Assembly (NCBI GenBank): GCA_017506865.1
Contig: JAFCMP010000379.1
Span: forward strand, 496,001-560,000
Direction: 5' to 3'
Length of the DNA: 64,000 bases
From: Tribonema minus
Lineage: Eukaryota; Sar; Xanthophyceae; Tribonematales; Tribonemataceae
The notes beneath the pieces were generated by a model. The model did not search any database. It was not told the DNA's origin and saw nothing but the letters and a program-made list of their open reading frames with translations. Below, one piece after another: positions 11,501 to 22,922 of this stretch. Both the position numbers and the translations under genes were made by a program. The stretch's first letter is position 1, and each line of letters opens with the position of its first letter.

Positions 11501-14500
11501 CAGTGGGCGTGCATGAATTGCATGTTGATGATAACTCATGATTTTGAGTACATGCCTTGCGTCTCAAAGAACGGGAGGATGCAAACAGGTGCAGGTGGGC
11601 GGGCTCCCGAGTTTGCTGCTTGCGCATCAGCCGCTGAGCTCTTGAAATTCTGAATGCACATGATCTCTCAGGGCCTTCAATCGAGGAAGTGCTTGTTCTT
11701 CGCACAATGAACTCCCTGCATTCTGAATGGTCCGTACTACGTGATGTGCGAGCTGAGTCTGCTGCGCAAGAGCGTCAGCGAGCGCAGGCGCTTCTCCAGC
11801 ACTCACAAAACATTTGGCCTGCTGCATTGTGTTTTGTATGGGTCGGTGTGATCACATCCGTGCCGTAACTGAAAGAAAACAAATGCCTCAGGAGGTCTGT
11901 TGGCGCCATTGCGACACTGCTCGTTCGAGGGTGGGAGTGCACTTGAGATCATTGGCCATGAACTCTATTGTGCTGTAATGCAGTCGTTGTCACGGACGAA
12001 GGGCGTCACACAATCAGCAAACTGCCGTGCTTGCAAGTGTGCAGACATTGAGTGCATCTAACCTCAAAGCGACTGCTCTGCCGCTGAACCTGTGCCACAG
12101 ACCAACCACCTGGATGCTGAATCAGTGGCGTGGCTTGAGGTGCGTTTTTGGCCGGCTTGAAGTTTGCAATGGCAGAGAACAGCGTTTTCAACGGGATCCA
12201 CCGGCACGAAGGCATTGCCGCAGCACGCATTGAAATACTTGAAAATGTGTGTTTTAACGGCCTCCACACGGCTATATTCGCGGGGGTAGGGCCTGTCCTT
12301 GAACACTTGCTACCACTCTTATCGTGGCATCAATGGCAGGCGAAGTACCGGGTACTATTGCTGTTAGTGCAGGCATCGTGTACTCTTCATTTTGCTCTCA
12401 TATGGGGGTGTTTGATCATTCATCAGTCTGCGACGTTGCGAGGTGCACGGTCTCAAAGCTTATCAGACCTCCATGCTCCATACTTCGAAGTTCATGTTCA
12501 TGTCAAACCACCACCTCTTGCGTCACCAATTCAACCACAGCTGTAGTATGCCGCGTTGCTCATCGCATTGTGTCGGCTTCACAGCAAGAATGGTTCATGT
12601 TACCTTGCTTGTCAGGTCCCCTCAATCGCCACATGCATGACGGCATACCCATCGCACCAGATATACCTATCGCTGCAGGGCTTTGTGAAGTCGTGACGAC
12701 ATCCGAATCGCAATACAGCGACCCTAACTTTAGCCTTAACTCAAGCCTGACTGATTACAAGTCGTGATGACATCCTCATCGCGGTACTGCAAACCTCAAC
12801 GTTAACTTATGCCTGACTGATGCTCAACGACACTGAAATCGCAACCGAATGCTGCACGAGCAGACCGTACTACTCAAAGTATAACCCTGACTGTTATGTT
12901 GAAGCATTTTGAAGTGTATGAAGGCTTACCATTGCGTCACATTCCTCACCCTCACATACGCAGGATTTCCTGGGCCGGTTCACCGGCACTGTCGTTGCCA
13001 TTACCCACGACCGCTACTTCCTGGACAACGTGGCGTCATGGATACTAGAGATGGAGCGTGGCAACACATATGTCTTTGAAGGCAACTACAGCGGCTGGCT
13101 GGAGAGGAAGGCAGACCGCGAGAAGGCGGATGCTAAGGTGAGTTGAACTCAAACTTGAACTTTGTGATTTGCTAAGGTGACTTGAGGTTGAGCTTGAACT
13201 TGATGTTTGGTGCACACTGCGCCACATATGCGGCTTGCATGGTTGATGCTGCGGTTTGCCAGGATGGCATTGCTGCGCAGGGACATTGCGTGTGTTGAAG
13301 GGCCAGTGCTTCGGCTACCCGCTTTGGCCATGGACGGCTTGGGCTGCAGCAATTTCATGTGGAAAGTGGTATCTGAGCTGGGTTTCCTGAGCGTCACTGC
13401 AGCGCATGAGCTGATCAAGGTTTCTGGAAGTAGCCCTATTTCACTCAGATGGTAGGTTGCTGCTCTGCGTTACTGAGGAGTGCTGCTACGGTTGCTCAAC
13501 AGAGGAAGCGGATAGTGCCAGGAGCACATGAGGTTGGCACTTGCTCACGTGATGTACATAGCAGCAGCATCACAGTGTGAACAAGAATACTGCAGTTGCC
13601 TGAATCGGAGGGCCCTAGCCCTTCTAGCAATGACAATGCCTCAAAATGCATCAGTTCGCGCTTTGGTACCGTAAGATGAGTTGCTCATCAGACCTGTGCT
13701 TTTCTACGGTGGTCAGGGGCGCTTTAGGCCACATGCACTTCTACGTGCATACTGCGAACAATCAAGGGTCGTTACTGTACATTTGTGTGCGCACGTCAGC
13801 TTTCAGTTGTCCTTCGAAAGCACCAGTCCATAGACATGGATGTACGTTGCTGCATACACCATGTGAGACGAACGTGACGCAATCACACACGGTGCTGTTG
13901 AGCGAGAGCAACACCGTGCAGAGCACTATGCCGTGCGTGTGTGGCACCATTTCACGACATGACCATCACCGTCTTGTCAGTCTTTTTTCCGTTCATATGA
14001 TTTGTTCTCACATGCAGCACTGGATCTCTTTGATGGTGTTCTGCAGTGTGTTTCAATGGCATTGTATCACGACTCTTAATCTGCTGCACGTGCGCAACGT
14101 CACAGGTGGACGCCAAGAGGCAGAAGGCTCTGGAACTCGAGCTGGAGTGGGTGAGTTGCGATGCACAACCCTACATATCGGGTTAGCGAAACACTGATGT
14201 TTAGCCACCTGCAAGCAGCGAAGAAGCGTGTGCTTGTTGTACACTGCACGTGTTGCCCACACCATGGTATTCACTCAGAATATCTTCGAGAGTTGGTGCT
14301 CCAAGATGTGCAATGGGGTTGACTGGAAGCCTGAACATGACCGGCAACGAGCGGGCACAAAAGCGACAGTAGCAGTGTCACCATGTGGCCTGGCCTATCT
14401 ATGTTGACATCTTTTTTTAATTTATCCAATACTTCTACTTTCTTTGTTGAAGTAATTGTTAGAATTGTTGAAGCTCTTAAAGCAGCTGCAGCCGCTCATT

Positions 14501-17500
14501 ACACATGATGTGTTTCGCTTCTGCATCATGTACTCCATGCTCGCGCTTCTGATTTTCACATTAGGTCTGGCATAGCTACAGCTGTTCATCAAGTTCATGT
14601 TTGGGCCATGCATGGGTTGATTGAATCCAGCGTTGACATTGCGTGTTTGAAGTGCAAGTTTGACATGACAGATTTTCACGTCATTCGCTTCAGCTTTTCT
14701 TCTTACAGCACAGCAACATGCAGCATGCCGCTGCCCCAACACCTTTTGACGTGTGCTCTGCGTCTGTGCTTGATCCCACTGTCATCAGGTGCGAGCTAGT
14801 CCCCGTGCGCGGCAGAGCAAGAGCAAGGCGCGCGTGGCTGCCTATGAAACACTGGCCGCTGAAGCTCTACAGGTCAGACTCCATAGTTCAAGTACAGTGT
14901 GAAAGTAGTTGAATGCTTGCGGCCAAAATCACAAGTACGTGCATCTCGCAGCACTTGGGGTTTTTTATTTTAAAAAGCAGTGTGCATTTGTGTTGAAAGT
15001 CTGGATAGTGTTTTTTAGTTTCTTTTCAATGCCATTGTCACCTCCATATCCCGTCAGGCACATGGACCCTCCAATGTATGCAGGAAATGCCGCAAGCTTA
15101 GCTCTGCAACTCTCCAAGAAGTGTACGAGGAGCAAGTTTGTTCAATGAGTGCAGCGGTGTAGCAGACCTGCACGGAATCTGACGAGAGGTTGCAAGTGGC
15201 ACAGGCCAGCAATGCGCCTGGCAGTGGTGGGATGATTGAAACCCATGGCGTCAGATGACGAGTCAGGCTTACCTGCAATGTATCCCTACTGAGCACTGTG
15301 CAATAGGCTTCACTTGGAAATGGGCCACATGTTGCAGTAAGCAGCGTTGAATGGCTTGCCATTAAAGCTTGTTATCCGTGCATGCCACATGCTTCAAGTG
15401 CCGCACGCTTCAAGATAACTGTGCAGGCTTCAAGATAACTGTGCAGAGATGGACGACAATCAGACTAGTGACACAGGCTTACATGCATCATCAGCCTGCA
15501 GTCATGCGTTTGGCATCCGTCTAGGTTGTGCTTCGAGTAACACCTGTACGACCCCCGCATATGCTTATGCACCACCTTGTACAACACCCGCATGCTGCAT
15601 TGCCACCGTGTTCACCCCCCGCATGGTGCATTGCACGCCTTACATTGATGGTGACATGGCGCTTAACGTGTCGCAATTGCCACAGGCTGCCACCGAGCGC
15701 AGTGGCCCCGTAGAAAGCATCTACATACCACCTGGGCCCAAGCTCGGCGACACGGTGGTGCGCGCTGAGAAGGTTGCCAAGTACTTTGGTGACAGGTGCG
15801 TGCGCACATCATGCATGGAGTTACTGTACATTGTTTATAGACAATGCTTTGAAGTATGCGACAGGTGCGCGTCCTCATATATCTTTGTCCTGATAGCAAT
15901 ACACATTGTATTAATAACATGATTGAAGTAGTTGAAATAGATAGCAAGGGCGGTCTGACAATGCCAGGTAACGCAAAATGCCGTCAGTAAGTTGTTCCAA
16001 CCTGTCGTTCGTCCTTGGCTGTCGTTGACGGACAGGAGAGGAGGCACATGGCAATCATAGTCCTGGCCAGCGATGGGTGTCTGTTTTCGTTTTTGAGTCA
16101 ACGGTGGCGGTGCGTTGGTGGACAGTGGTAACTTGTCTTGTGTGATGGAGCAATGTTGCTGTACTTGCAATCACGATACTTGCTTGGTCTCATTCGCCTC
16201 TGACACCTGAGGTCAAAGTATGTCGGTGAATGAACGTTGAGGATGCATACCCTCATATACATGAGCCGCCAGCATCTGATGACAGAGGGTGTCTATCATC
16301 AGTATGCACAAGTCATGGACATTTGAATACTTTTTTCAGCAAGTGCGCCCATGCGATACCAGCACAAGACAGGTGAACTATGTATATATCATGACCCGGT
16401 CAGAAGCGGTTCTATAGTGACCATCTGGTCAACCTCGCAACTCCACTCCAAAGTACACAAATGCGGAGGCTTGCGCTGAGATGCATGGTGTTGCCTGCTG
16501 TATCTCGCCAATCGCTGTTTTTGCTGTTGCTGAAATGCTGACGCGCTGCCCATGTCACGTTTGTACGCATGTACTTCATCCAGGGTGCTTGGGGGCAACG
16601 AAGGGCTCACGTTTGATCTGCCAAAGGGTGGCATTGTTGGGGTAATTGGGCCCAACGGTGTCGGTAAATCTACTCTGTTGAAGATGATAGCGGGGCAGCT
16701 GCAACCTGACGAAGGGACGCTTACGGTGGGAGAGTCAGTCCAGGTACGTGTACTGTCTATGTACTGTCTTTGGACTCATGGACTTGTATTCGTCATGAAC
16801 GAATGAAGGTTCCTCGGGAGGCCTGGTGTCCTGTGCGTGTTCCTAATGCAGTGTCCTTGGTGCCTGCAGTCAGGCCTCATACTATGACAGAAGCATGCAA
16901 GCATTCCTGCACTTCAAACAATTGGATGTATCGGTGGGTGGTGTTTTCTTCTGACGTCGCTTTTGCTGTCGCTCTTTGGTTCTTGACGTCTGTGCTGGTC
17001 GGGTGCCTGATCTGCATGAGCAAGTCTCCATGATTGTGTTCGATGTGCCATTCTGTCGCATGATATTTGTGGCAACACCGGTGGTAGACGAGTCCTCTCC
17101 TTGAGAGCACATAGACCCACCATCTCTCTGAGCACCAATACCCAACGTTATGCCAGTGTACACTTATGCGCCTCGCACGGCTGAAGAAGGTACAGATGTC
17201 AAGCCCTGTATATACCTGTACCCTACTCTACGCTCATACCATGTGTTCCGCTGTTTCGCCGCAGTGCATGTACGTTGACCAGAACAGGGAGGGTCTGGAT
17301 GACCCCAACCTGACCGTCTTCCAGGCCATCACCGACGGGGCGGACGAGATTGACCTGGGCACTCGCAAGGCAAGCCAATAGAGTCTGTGCTGCGGTATGT
17401 ATAAGCGCTATGCATTACTCCTGGTACATGTTATGTATAGGCACTTGAGGCACATGTGCGGCAAGGTTTGGCGTGCCCGACCGGTAACTTTGAGGAGAAG

Positions 17501-20309
17501 CACAGTGCAGTGTTGCAGGTGGCGTAAGCGGCTTCATGGGTCAAATGCGGGTTCGATGAGGGATTTGTAGGTTTGTTAAATGCGGTGCGCCCTTTGGGTC
17601 TGGGTCTGCCTAGAAGTCGCACGCCTTGCGTCTCATGCACTATCAATCATCATCAGTCCATGTGCGTGTACATGAGTGTCTGCAGGCATGTGAATGGCTG
17701 GGATGTCTCTAGATTGGCTCTGCCACTGTCAGCAGATGTTAGCGCTTCTATGACAGAGCCCACTTGCAGCGGCAAATTTGCCTGCCACTGTGATTGAGGC
17801 AGACAGCAAATGCGTCATCACTTTCAGCTAGCCATGAAACCTGCTTGCTGTGCTGCAACCTTTGCTAATCCCAGTGGTTGCCGCGAGAAGTGACAGATGA
17901 TGTCTTCATTGTGCTCGTTTTGAAATATTGCACTGGGCGTGGCGCTATATGTGATAATGCACACCAGCGTTACCACCACGCCTGTGATGTTGCATGGTGT
18001 GACGACGCACAAGTGGTTGTGGGCAATAGCCACTGTAGCTATGCCCAGTAGCCACAGGTTAATGGAGGTACTGCTATATCCCTCTACGTCTGCCACAGGT
18101 GAACTCTCGCGCCTACTGCGGCTTCTTCAACTTCAAGGGCATCGATCAGCAGAAGACCGTCAACCTGCTGTCCGGCGGAGAGCGCAACAGACTCAATCTG
18201 GCACGCACACTCAAGCAGGTCAGTCTTGTGCCAGTTACGGATAGGGACTACAACTGCAGAACCAGGTATTGGTATATGATAGGTTTAGCCTGGGGTGAGC
18301 AATGGGGCACACCAAGCGATGGAGATACTAGGATTTGCATTGGGAACTGCTGTTGCGGACCTGGTGAGGCGCTGTGAACATGAATGAGTGGGCGTGCGCC
18401 ATGATGACCTTGCGTCTCAGCAAATGAATATGATTGCAATCCTGATTACTCTGCGCAGCGATGCTTGGCACTGGCATGAGCCTAGCTTCATGCGCCGATT
18501 CCATTCTGAGGAGTACAACACATCAGCACCGCGTGGATGAGTCACTGGTATGTTGGTCATTAGACTTGCAGTTTGAGCGATGTGTTGCCTCACTTGCGAA
18601 ATGCTTGAGGGCGTATCAGGTCTTGCCTGATTGTTTGGGCAGTTCGACGTGATGAGGATTGCACATGCGTTCTCAGTAAAAGTGCAGCTGGCATTGTAGA
18701 GAGTTTGCAGCCTGTCTGCCGTGTCAGCTGTAATGCTCTGCCACAAATAGCATGCGATCATGCTGGGATGCCTTAACAGCTGATTGTTCAAGGGCTCGAG
18801 CTTTGCAACATGATCACACCTGCGGCTCGCCCTGAGGAAGTTTTGAGGAGTTGGTTGATAATTCTGCTGGATGTCAGTGGTGTCTATTATGCTTGTCGGC
18901 AGCATCAATACATCATGACGTATAGTAACATGCTTGCAGCATGTGAGGCCCTTCCTGCAGACCACTTCGTGTTGTACTTTTGGCCAGCGCTGTCTGCATT
19001 GCTACATGGCACTTCCGCTGCCGTGGTGGTGCAGCCAGTCACGCTCAGGAAACATTCAGGGTCTTGGCAGCATTGGACCTGATTGGAGAGCAGTCTTGCT
19101 CCTGAGCAGGGGTGTACTGTTGTCAAGGCACAATTGCAGCCAGAAACATTCATGGCTCACTACACTCGCCTAGAACGCCGCTGGCGCCTTAGTCGAGGCT
19201 CTTTTTGCAGAGATCTAGCCTCAGAACTGGGTATCAAATGCGCAAACACTGATGCTGCCTGCGGCTGCCATTGCTGTTGTTGACTCTGCAGGGCGGCAAC
19301 GTGCTGATGCTCGACGAGCCCACTAATGACCTCGGTAAGCGCTGCATACCTACTGTATCAATGACTCATTCTCGCGTTGTGTCAAATTTCCCTTGTCAGC
19401 CTCTTGCAAACTACATGTCTGCATTGGCAACAGACGTGATCGGATTTGCACGCTCTGGAACTGATTACTTCTATATGGGTGCATTGAGCTTCGGCATGAT
19501 TTCTGACACCCCAAATCTGCGGTCACTGAAGGGTTGCAGTTACCGTTACCTAAGGGTAACTGATATTTCCAGGGTATGTCGTTGTCACGCAAAGGGTCAT
19601 GTTCTGAAGTACTCCGAATCATGTCGAAGTGAAGATAGTAAACTGCGCTGAAAGCAAGCTGCCTCCTGAGGCGTTTTCATGCTCCACGTTGCATGAGATT
19701 GTTCCCAATAGATCACATGCATGGGTGTTTTTGTAGGCATGCTGTCACTTTGCCTAACGTATCGGTGACTTCAGTAGCGTTTTGGGGCTGGAATGCGCAC
19801 TGATGCATACTATCCATCACGCACACACGCATGCTTTCAGGCGTGAAATGTCCAAGGCACACTCCGAGCCTTACTACCAGTGTTTATGTCAAGTATATGT
19901 CAGATGGTCATTTTGAAATGAGAGGCGCGCTCTCTGCACCTCAACTTGGCCAAGACGGCTGCTGCCTGCATACCTCCCTTTGACTGGAACATTTTCATCA
20001 CTGACCTCATTTGTCACTAACCCACATACTCATTCTGTGTTTCATTGATGGTGCTGCGGCGTGTGCGCAGACCACTTCACGCTGCGCGCCCTGGAGGACG
20101 CCATCCAAGGCTTCTCGGGCTGCGCCATCATTGTCTCACACGACCGCTACTTCTTGGACAGACTGTCGACACACATCCTGGCGTTTGAGGACGATGGAAC
20201 CACCACCTGGTTTGAAGGCAACTTTGGGGAGTATGAGGCTGACTTGAAGCGACGCAACGGCGGCGCGGAGCCCAAGAGGCCCAAGTTCAGGCCCATGCCG
20301 GTGTTGTGA
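7096..20309 (+). CDS. ettA: EttA-type ABC-F translation factor, predicted plastid-targeted
   Basis: EttA is a bacterial ABC-F ATPase that binds the ribosomal E site and gates early elongation according to ATP/ADP. Sixteen exons join in frame (652 codons, TGA stop): 7096-7380, 7663-7759, 8385-8485, 9260-9379, 9885-9979, 11179-11320, 12101-12139, 12964-13137, 14106-14150, 14789-14872, 15686-15795, 16584-16743, 17265-17369, 18099-18218, 19292-19334, 20071-20309. ABC1 has Walker [10 protein letters not shown] (130-138), LSGGERRR (254-261) and DEPTNHLD (278-285). ABC2 has GPNGVGKST (453-461), LSGGERN (543-549) and DEPTNDLD (567-574). IPPGP precedes ABC2. The first 95 residues exceed bacterial EttA (about 555 aa). 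They comprise a hydrophobic signal-like stretch ending PASQA, a Ser/Thr/Arg stretch and a Gly/Lys-rich linker, suggesting bipartite plastid import. Intron 13 (17370 onward) has a GC donor. Plastid location is inferred; the ABC-F assignment is secure. Confidence 0.93.
8524..8558. repeat. (TG)n microsatellite in an EttA intron
   Basis: An uninterrupted TG dinucleotide run of about 17 units lies 40 bases downstream of the exon ending at 8485. Confidence 0.9.
9334..9530 (+). repeat. Duplicated exon 3' end plus splice donor in the EttA gene
   Basis: Bases 9334-9420 (the last 46 bases of the exon ending at 9379, its GTATGT donor and the first part of the intron) recur at 9444-9530, offset by 110 bp. 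The second exon-like copy keeps the same 15-codon reading frame ([15 protein letters not shown]). It differs at four bases, all synonymous. There is no in-phase AG acceptor directly before the second copy, so it is probably a decoy or relic exon end. Confidence 0.85.
10851..11160. repeat. About 162-bp tandem duplication in an EttA intron
   Basis: Two imperfect units, roughly 10851-10997 and 11013-11160, share a CACACACCTGTAATCAG core and an ACCAACCCTTC segment in the same order. The second unit ends 18 bases before the acceptor of exon 11179-11320, so the duplication copied the region leading to the splice acceptor. Confidence 0.8.
12688..12832. repeat. About 72-bp imperfect tandem repeat in an EttA intron
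   Basis: An AAGTCGTGA(C/T)GACATCC segment at 12688 and 12760 begins each unit, and each later carries a GCCTGACTGAT segment. Both units lie in the intron before exon 12964-13137. Confidence 0.7.
13132..13180 (+). repeat. Duplicated splice-donor segment after EttA exon 8
   Basis: The exon end and donor GCTAAGGTGA at 13132 recur 39 bases downstream at 13171. Use of the downstream copy would read through an in-frame TGA almost at once, so the upstream donor (exon end 13137) is preferred. Confidence 0.7.
15408..15446. repeat. Two-copy 20-bp tandem repeat in an EttA intron
   Basis: The 19-base segment CTTCAAGATAACTGTGCAG occurs at 15408 and again at 15428. Confidence 0.9.
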
Positions 20310-20583
20310 TTCACGCTGCCTGTGTTGAACAGCCCTGTGGCATGACACACAGTGAATCACATATAGCAAACATGCCAATATACAAGGCTATGTATACTCG
20401 TGTGCCTGCTTTGGGGTCTGCATCTGCATGTCGTGTGAGGGAAGGCGCACCATTATGTGGGATATGCATTCGTGCATTCGCATGCCTTGAGGCTATGTAT
20501 GCTTCACACATAGGTGACAGTACTCAAGTATCATGGTGGCGGCTGGCATTGCGCGACAGCAGCACTGGCGTGGGCGTCACGCT

Positions 20584-20760
20584 CTGATGATGTGCGTCAG
20601 CTGTGCACCATCAGATGCTGCCGAACAGTGTGCATGCAGGACCAGGACGTAATTTGCCTGCATTGCTGAGAGCTTGTCACGCAGGGGTACGTTGAAGTGG
20701 CGGTGCATTTCACGTGGCGTGTTGTTTGAGTTCAGGATGCATTGATTGATATCAAGACGA
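20584..20760. repeat. Dispersed repeat, copy 1 (partner at 32110-32330)
   Basis: Shared landmarks in the same order are GTCAGCTGTGCACC, then GTGTGCAGGACC (here GTGTGCATGCAGGACC), then TTGCCTGCATTGCT, then GTGCATTTCACGTGGCGTGTT. The partner copy has an extra short internal duplication. Confidence 0.75.
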
Positions 20761-21185
20761 TTTGTCGGAGGTGCGGGTGACATTGGCAACTTTAGCAGTG
20801 GGGGTTTCAGGGGGGAAGCTGGAAAAAAGGAAAAGAAGAGAATTTTGGCAAAATTCGCTGCCGCCGCTGCGGGTGTGCCTGCTGCGCGCAGCACGACTGC
20901 AGGCTCAAACTTTTTGCGCATCTAGTGTGCAAATTTATGAAGATGTGCAGCACAGCGCATGTACGTAGCGGCCGTTGGCTGGTCACAGTTGCAGAATTCA
21001 TGCAAAAGCAGCGCCAATCATGGCACATTCATCCACATTGGTGATCATTACGTTGTGAAGCATTTGCGCACAAGAACTTTGATGTGATGATCTTTACACT
21101 GCGCACCTGATGAACAAGAGTATTCAGACCCTGATGCTAGCGCATCTCTCTTAAACCCTCATGCTTGCATTGGAATGGCCCCTAC

Positions 21186-21281
21186 CAGTAGCACATTGGC
21201 ACCATTGACTAGAGGCCAGACATTCACATGACACAGTAGCACATTGGGACCGTTGACTAGAGGCCAGACATTCACATGAGC
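21186..21281. repeat. 48-bp tandem duplication
   Basis: Two units start at 21186 and 21234. Both begin CAGTAGCACATTGG and contain GACTAGAGGCCAGACATTC; only a few bases differ. Confidence 0.9.
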
Positions 21282-21733
21282 TGTGCAATAGACTCAGCAC
21301 CGAGCACTTGCTGCAGAACAGTTGTTGCACCTTGCAAGCTGCCATGATGCATCCCAAGTGCAAGCCAAGCAGCACAGTGTGTGCCGCCGCTCAGGCAAGC
21401 AAGCCCTGCCGCATGTGCGCAGCGTGGCGCCCGCTACTGGCCACAGGAGGCTGCGAAGAGTGCACTAGTGCAAACTCGCGGGCGCGCTGCAGACACATCG
21501 TGCGGAGTGTAAGAGCAACACTGGCGCAAGGTGCCTGGGCAACGATATGGGCAGTGCTGCGGATGCGTGTCGCAGCTTCACGACGCAGTGCCAATGGGCA
21601 AAGCAGTGACGCACACCATATGTCATGTATGTGCAGCACCGCACCTGCACACCGCCACAAGATTTTATGTGTGGCATGATGTGTGCGTGCCAGTGCCAGA
21701 CTGAGTCCAAAGGCAGCAACGTGTGACACGTGA

Positions 21734-21749
21734 CCCCCCCCCCCCCCCC
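21734..21749. repeat. C16 homopolymer
   Basis: Sixteen consecutive C residues directly follow a CACGTG palindrome. Length calls here are likely to be unreliable in sequencing. Confidence 0.9.
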
Positions 21750-22922
21750 GTGCGTCCACGGGCGGCTGCAAGTACTGCATCAGCATTAAAGTGCATGTGC
21801 ACGTCCGCAGCTGACAAGGTGACAGTGCATGTGCGCGCCACCGGCACCTCCATGAACGGCCATGCATATACGCACCGCCGCTGCTGCAATGGGGGGCAGC
21901 GCGCGCGCGCGCCGCCAGTTGCATGGTGATGCCTGTGCGCTACCGTATGTGGGCGCAGCGGATGTTGTGCGCCGCCACTGAGCTGTTTCGCCGCGCTGCC
22001 GTCCGCTATTCGTCACCACTAAGTAGCGATGCGCAGGCACGCCACAAGCAGCTGCGGCAGCAGATCTGCGCTGTCAAGTGACTGGATCAGAGAGCAGGCC
22101 TTCTGGCAGGTGCCAGAAGAGCACGTTAGCTATGATGCAATGCGTGATTGCTGGCTTGTTGGAGCGCAGAATGCAGCAGCTCGCCTGAGACGTCAGTGCA
22201 GGCGCACAACACTCATTCCAGCAGCCGCCAGGACCTCCTCGCGCTTGCCGCGCCTCCAGCAGGAGCACCTCACTGCGCAGCAGCTTCCACAGCGCGTCGG
22301 CAGCTCATGTGCCACTTATTATCCTTTTACCACCATTGCCAGCGCTTGATGTTCTCCCTGGCATCAAAGCCGCAGCTTGGCGTCGGCTCCACAAGCGATG
22401 CCGCCCGGCAACATCCAGTTGACAGCTGTTGCGCACGCCGTCTGCTTGCAAGACTGGTGCAACTTCATTTGCGGCAAACATCTGAAGCATTGCTAACATC
22501 TACTGCCTGTAAGAGGTGCCAGCAAGAACGCTAGCCCCAGCTGCCGCAGCGCAAAGGCTCAACTGACGGTCTTGAAGTGGCATATCCGCCGCCAGGGCTC
22601 CATGCGATGCCACAAGGAGCGTCAGCAATTGCTTGACCCCCTTGCAATCGTCGATGTAGAAGTGAAGCCTCCACCTGCTTCTGCTAGCGCGTGCACCGCA
22701 GTCTCACTCAACTGCAAAGTCGGCGTTCACCCAACTTTTTGCTCATTTGTGTCCACCGATGTGTCGTCTGATCATTTTGCCCCCCGTAGCTGAAACACTG
22801 CCAAAGAGTGCTGTCAAGAACGGCTGGCCTGGCGCGTAGCATAAATGATCGCCATGCTGTGCTGACTGATCAGTGATCAGTGATCTGCTATGCTCTAGGA
22901 CAGGTCTCGTGATCCGCCGGAG

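Larger units (their letters stand above)
20310..22922. other. Intergenic spacer after the EttA gene
   Basis: This 2.6-kb spacer lies between the EttA stop and the F-box/ankyrin gene. It holds a dispersed repeat (20584-20760), a 48-bp duplication (21186-21281) and a C16 run. Several open frames of 70-180 codons at 21.3-22.8 kb occur on both strands. They overlap one another and show no family motif. One (+, 22572-22793) ends just before the next gene and looks protein-like, but I cannot assign it. Confidence 0.5.

Noticed and set aside
13888..13920. Hairpin (CACGGTG ... CACCGTG) as a small RNA
   Set aside because: A single bulged stem of about ten pairs in a long intron with no further support.
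17265..17381. EttA exon ending at an in-frame TAG (17379-17381)
   Set aside because: Reading on to that stop would lose the second half of ABC2. The GC donor at 17370 joins in phase to VNSRAYCG, as expected for the family.
21391..21924. 177-codon minus-strand ORF
   Set aside because: It overlaps equally long frames on the other strand in GC-rich sequence and crosses a C16 run. It is rich in Ala/Arg/His/Cys with no family pattern.
22861..22885. TGATCAG direct repeats as a regulatory element
   Set aside because: Three short overlapping TGATCAGTGATC-type copies before the F-box gene; too little to support a site.
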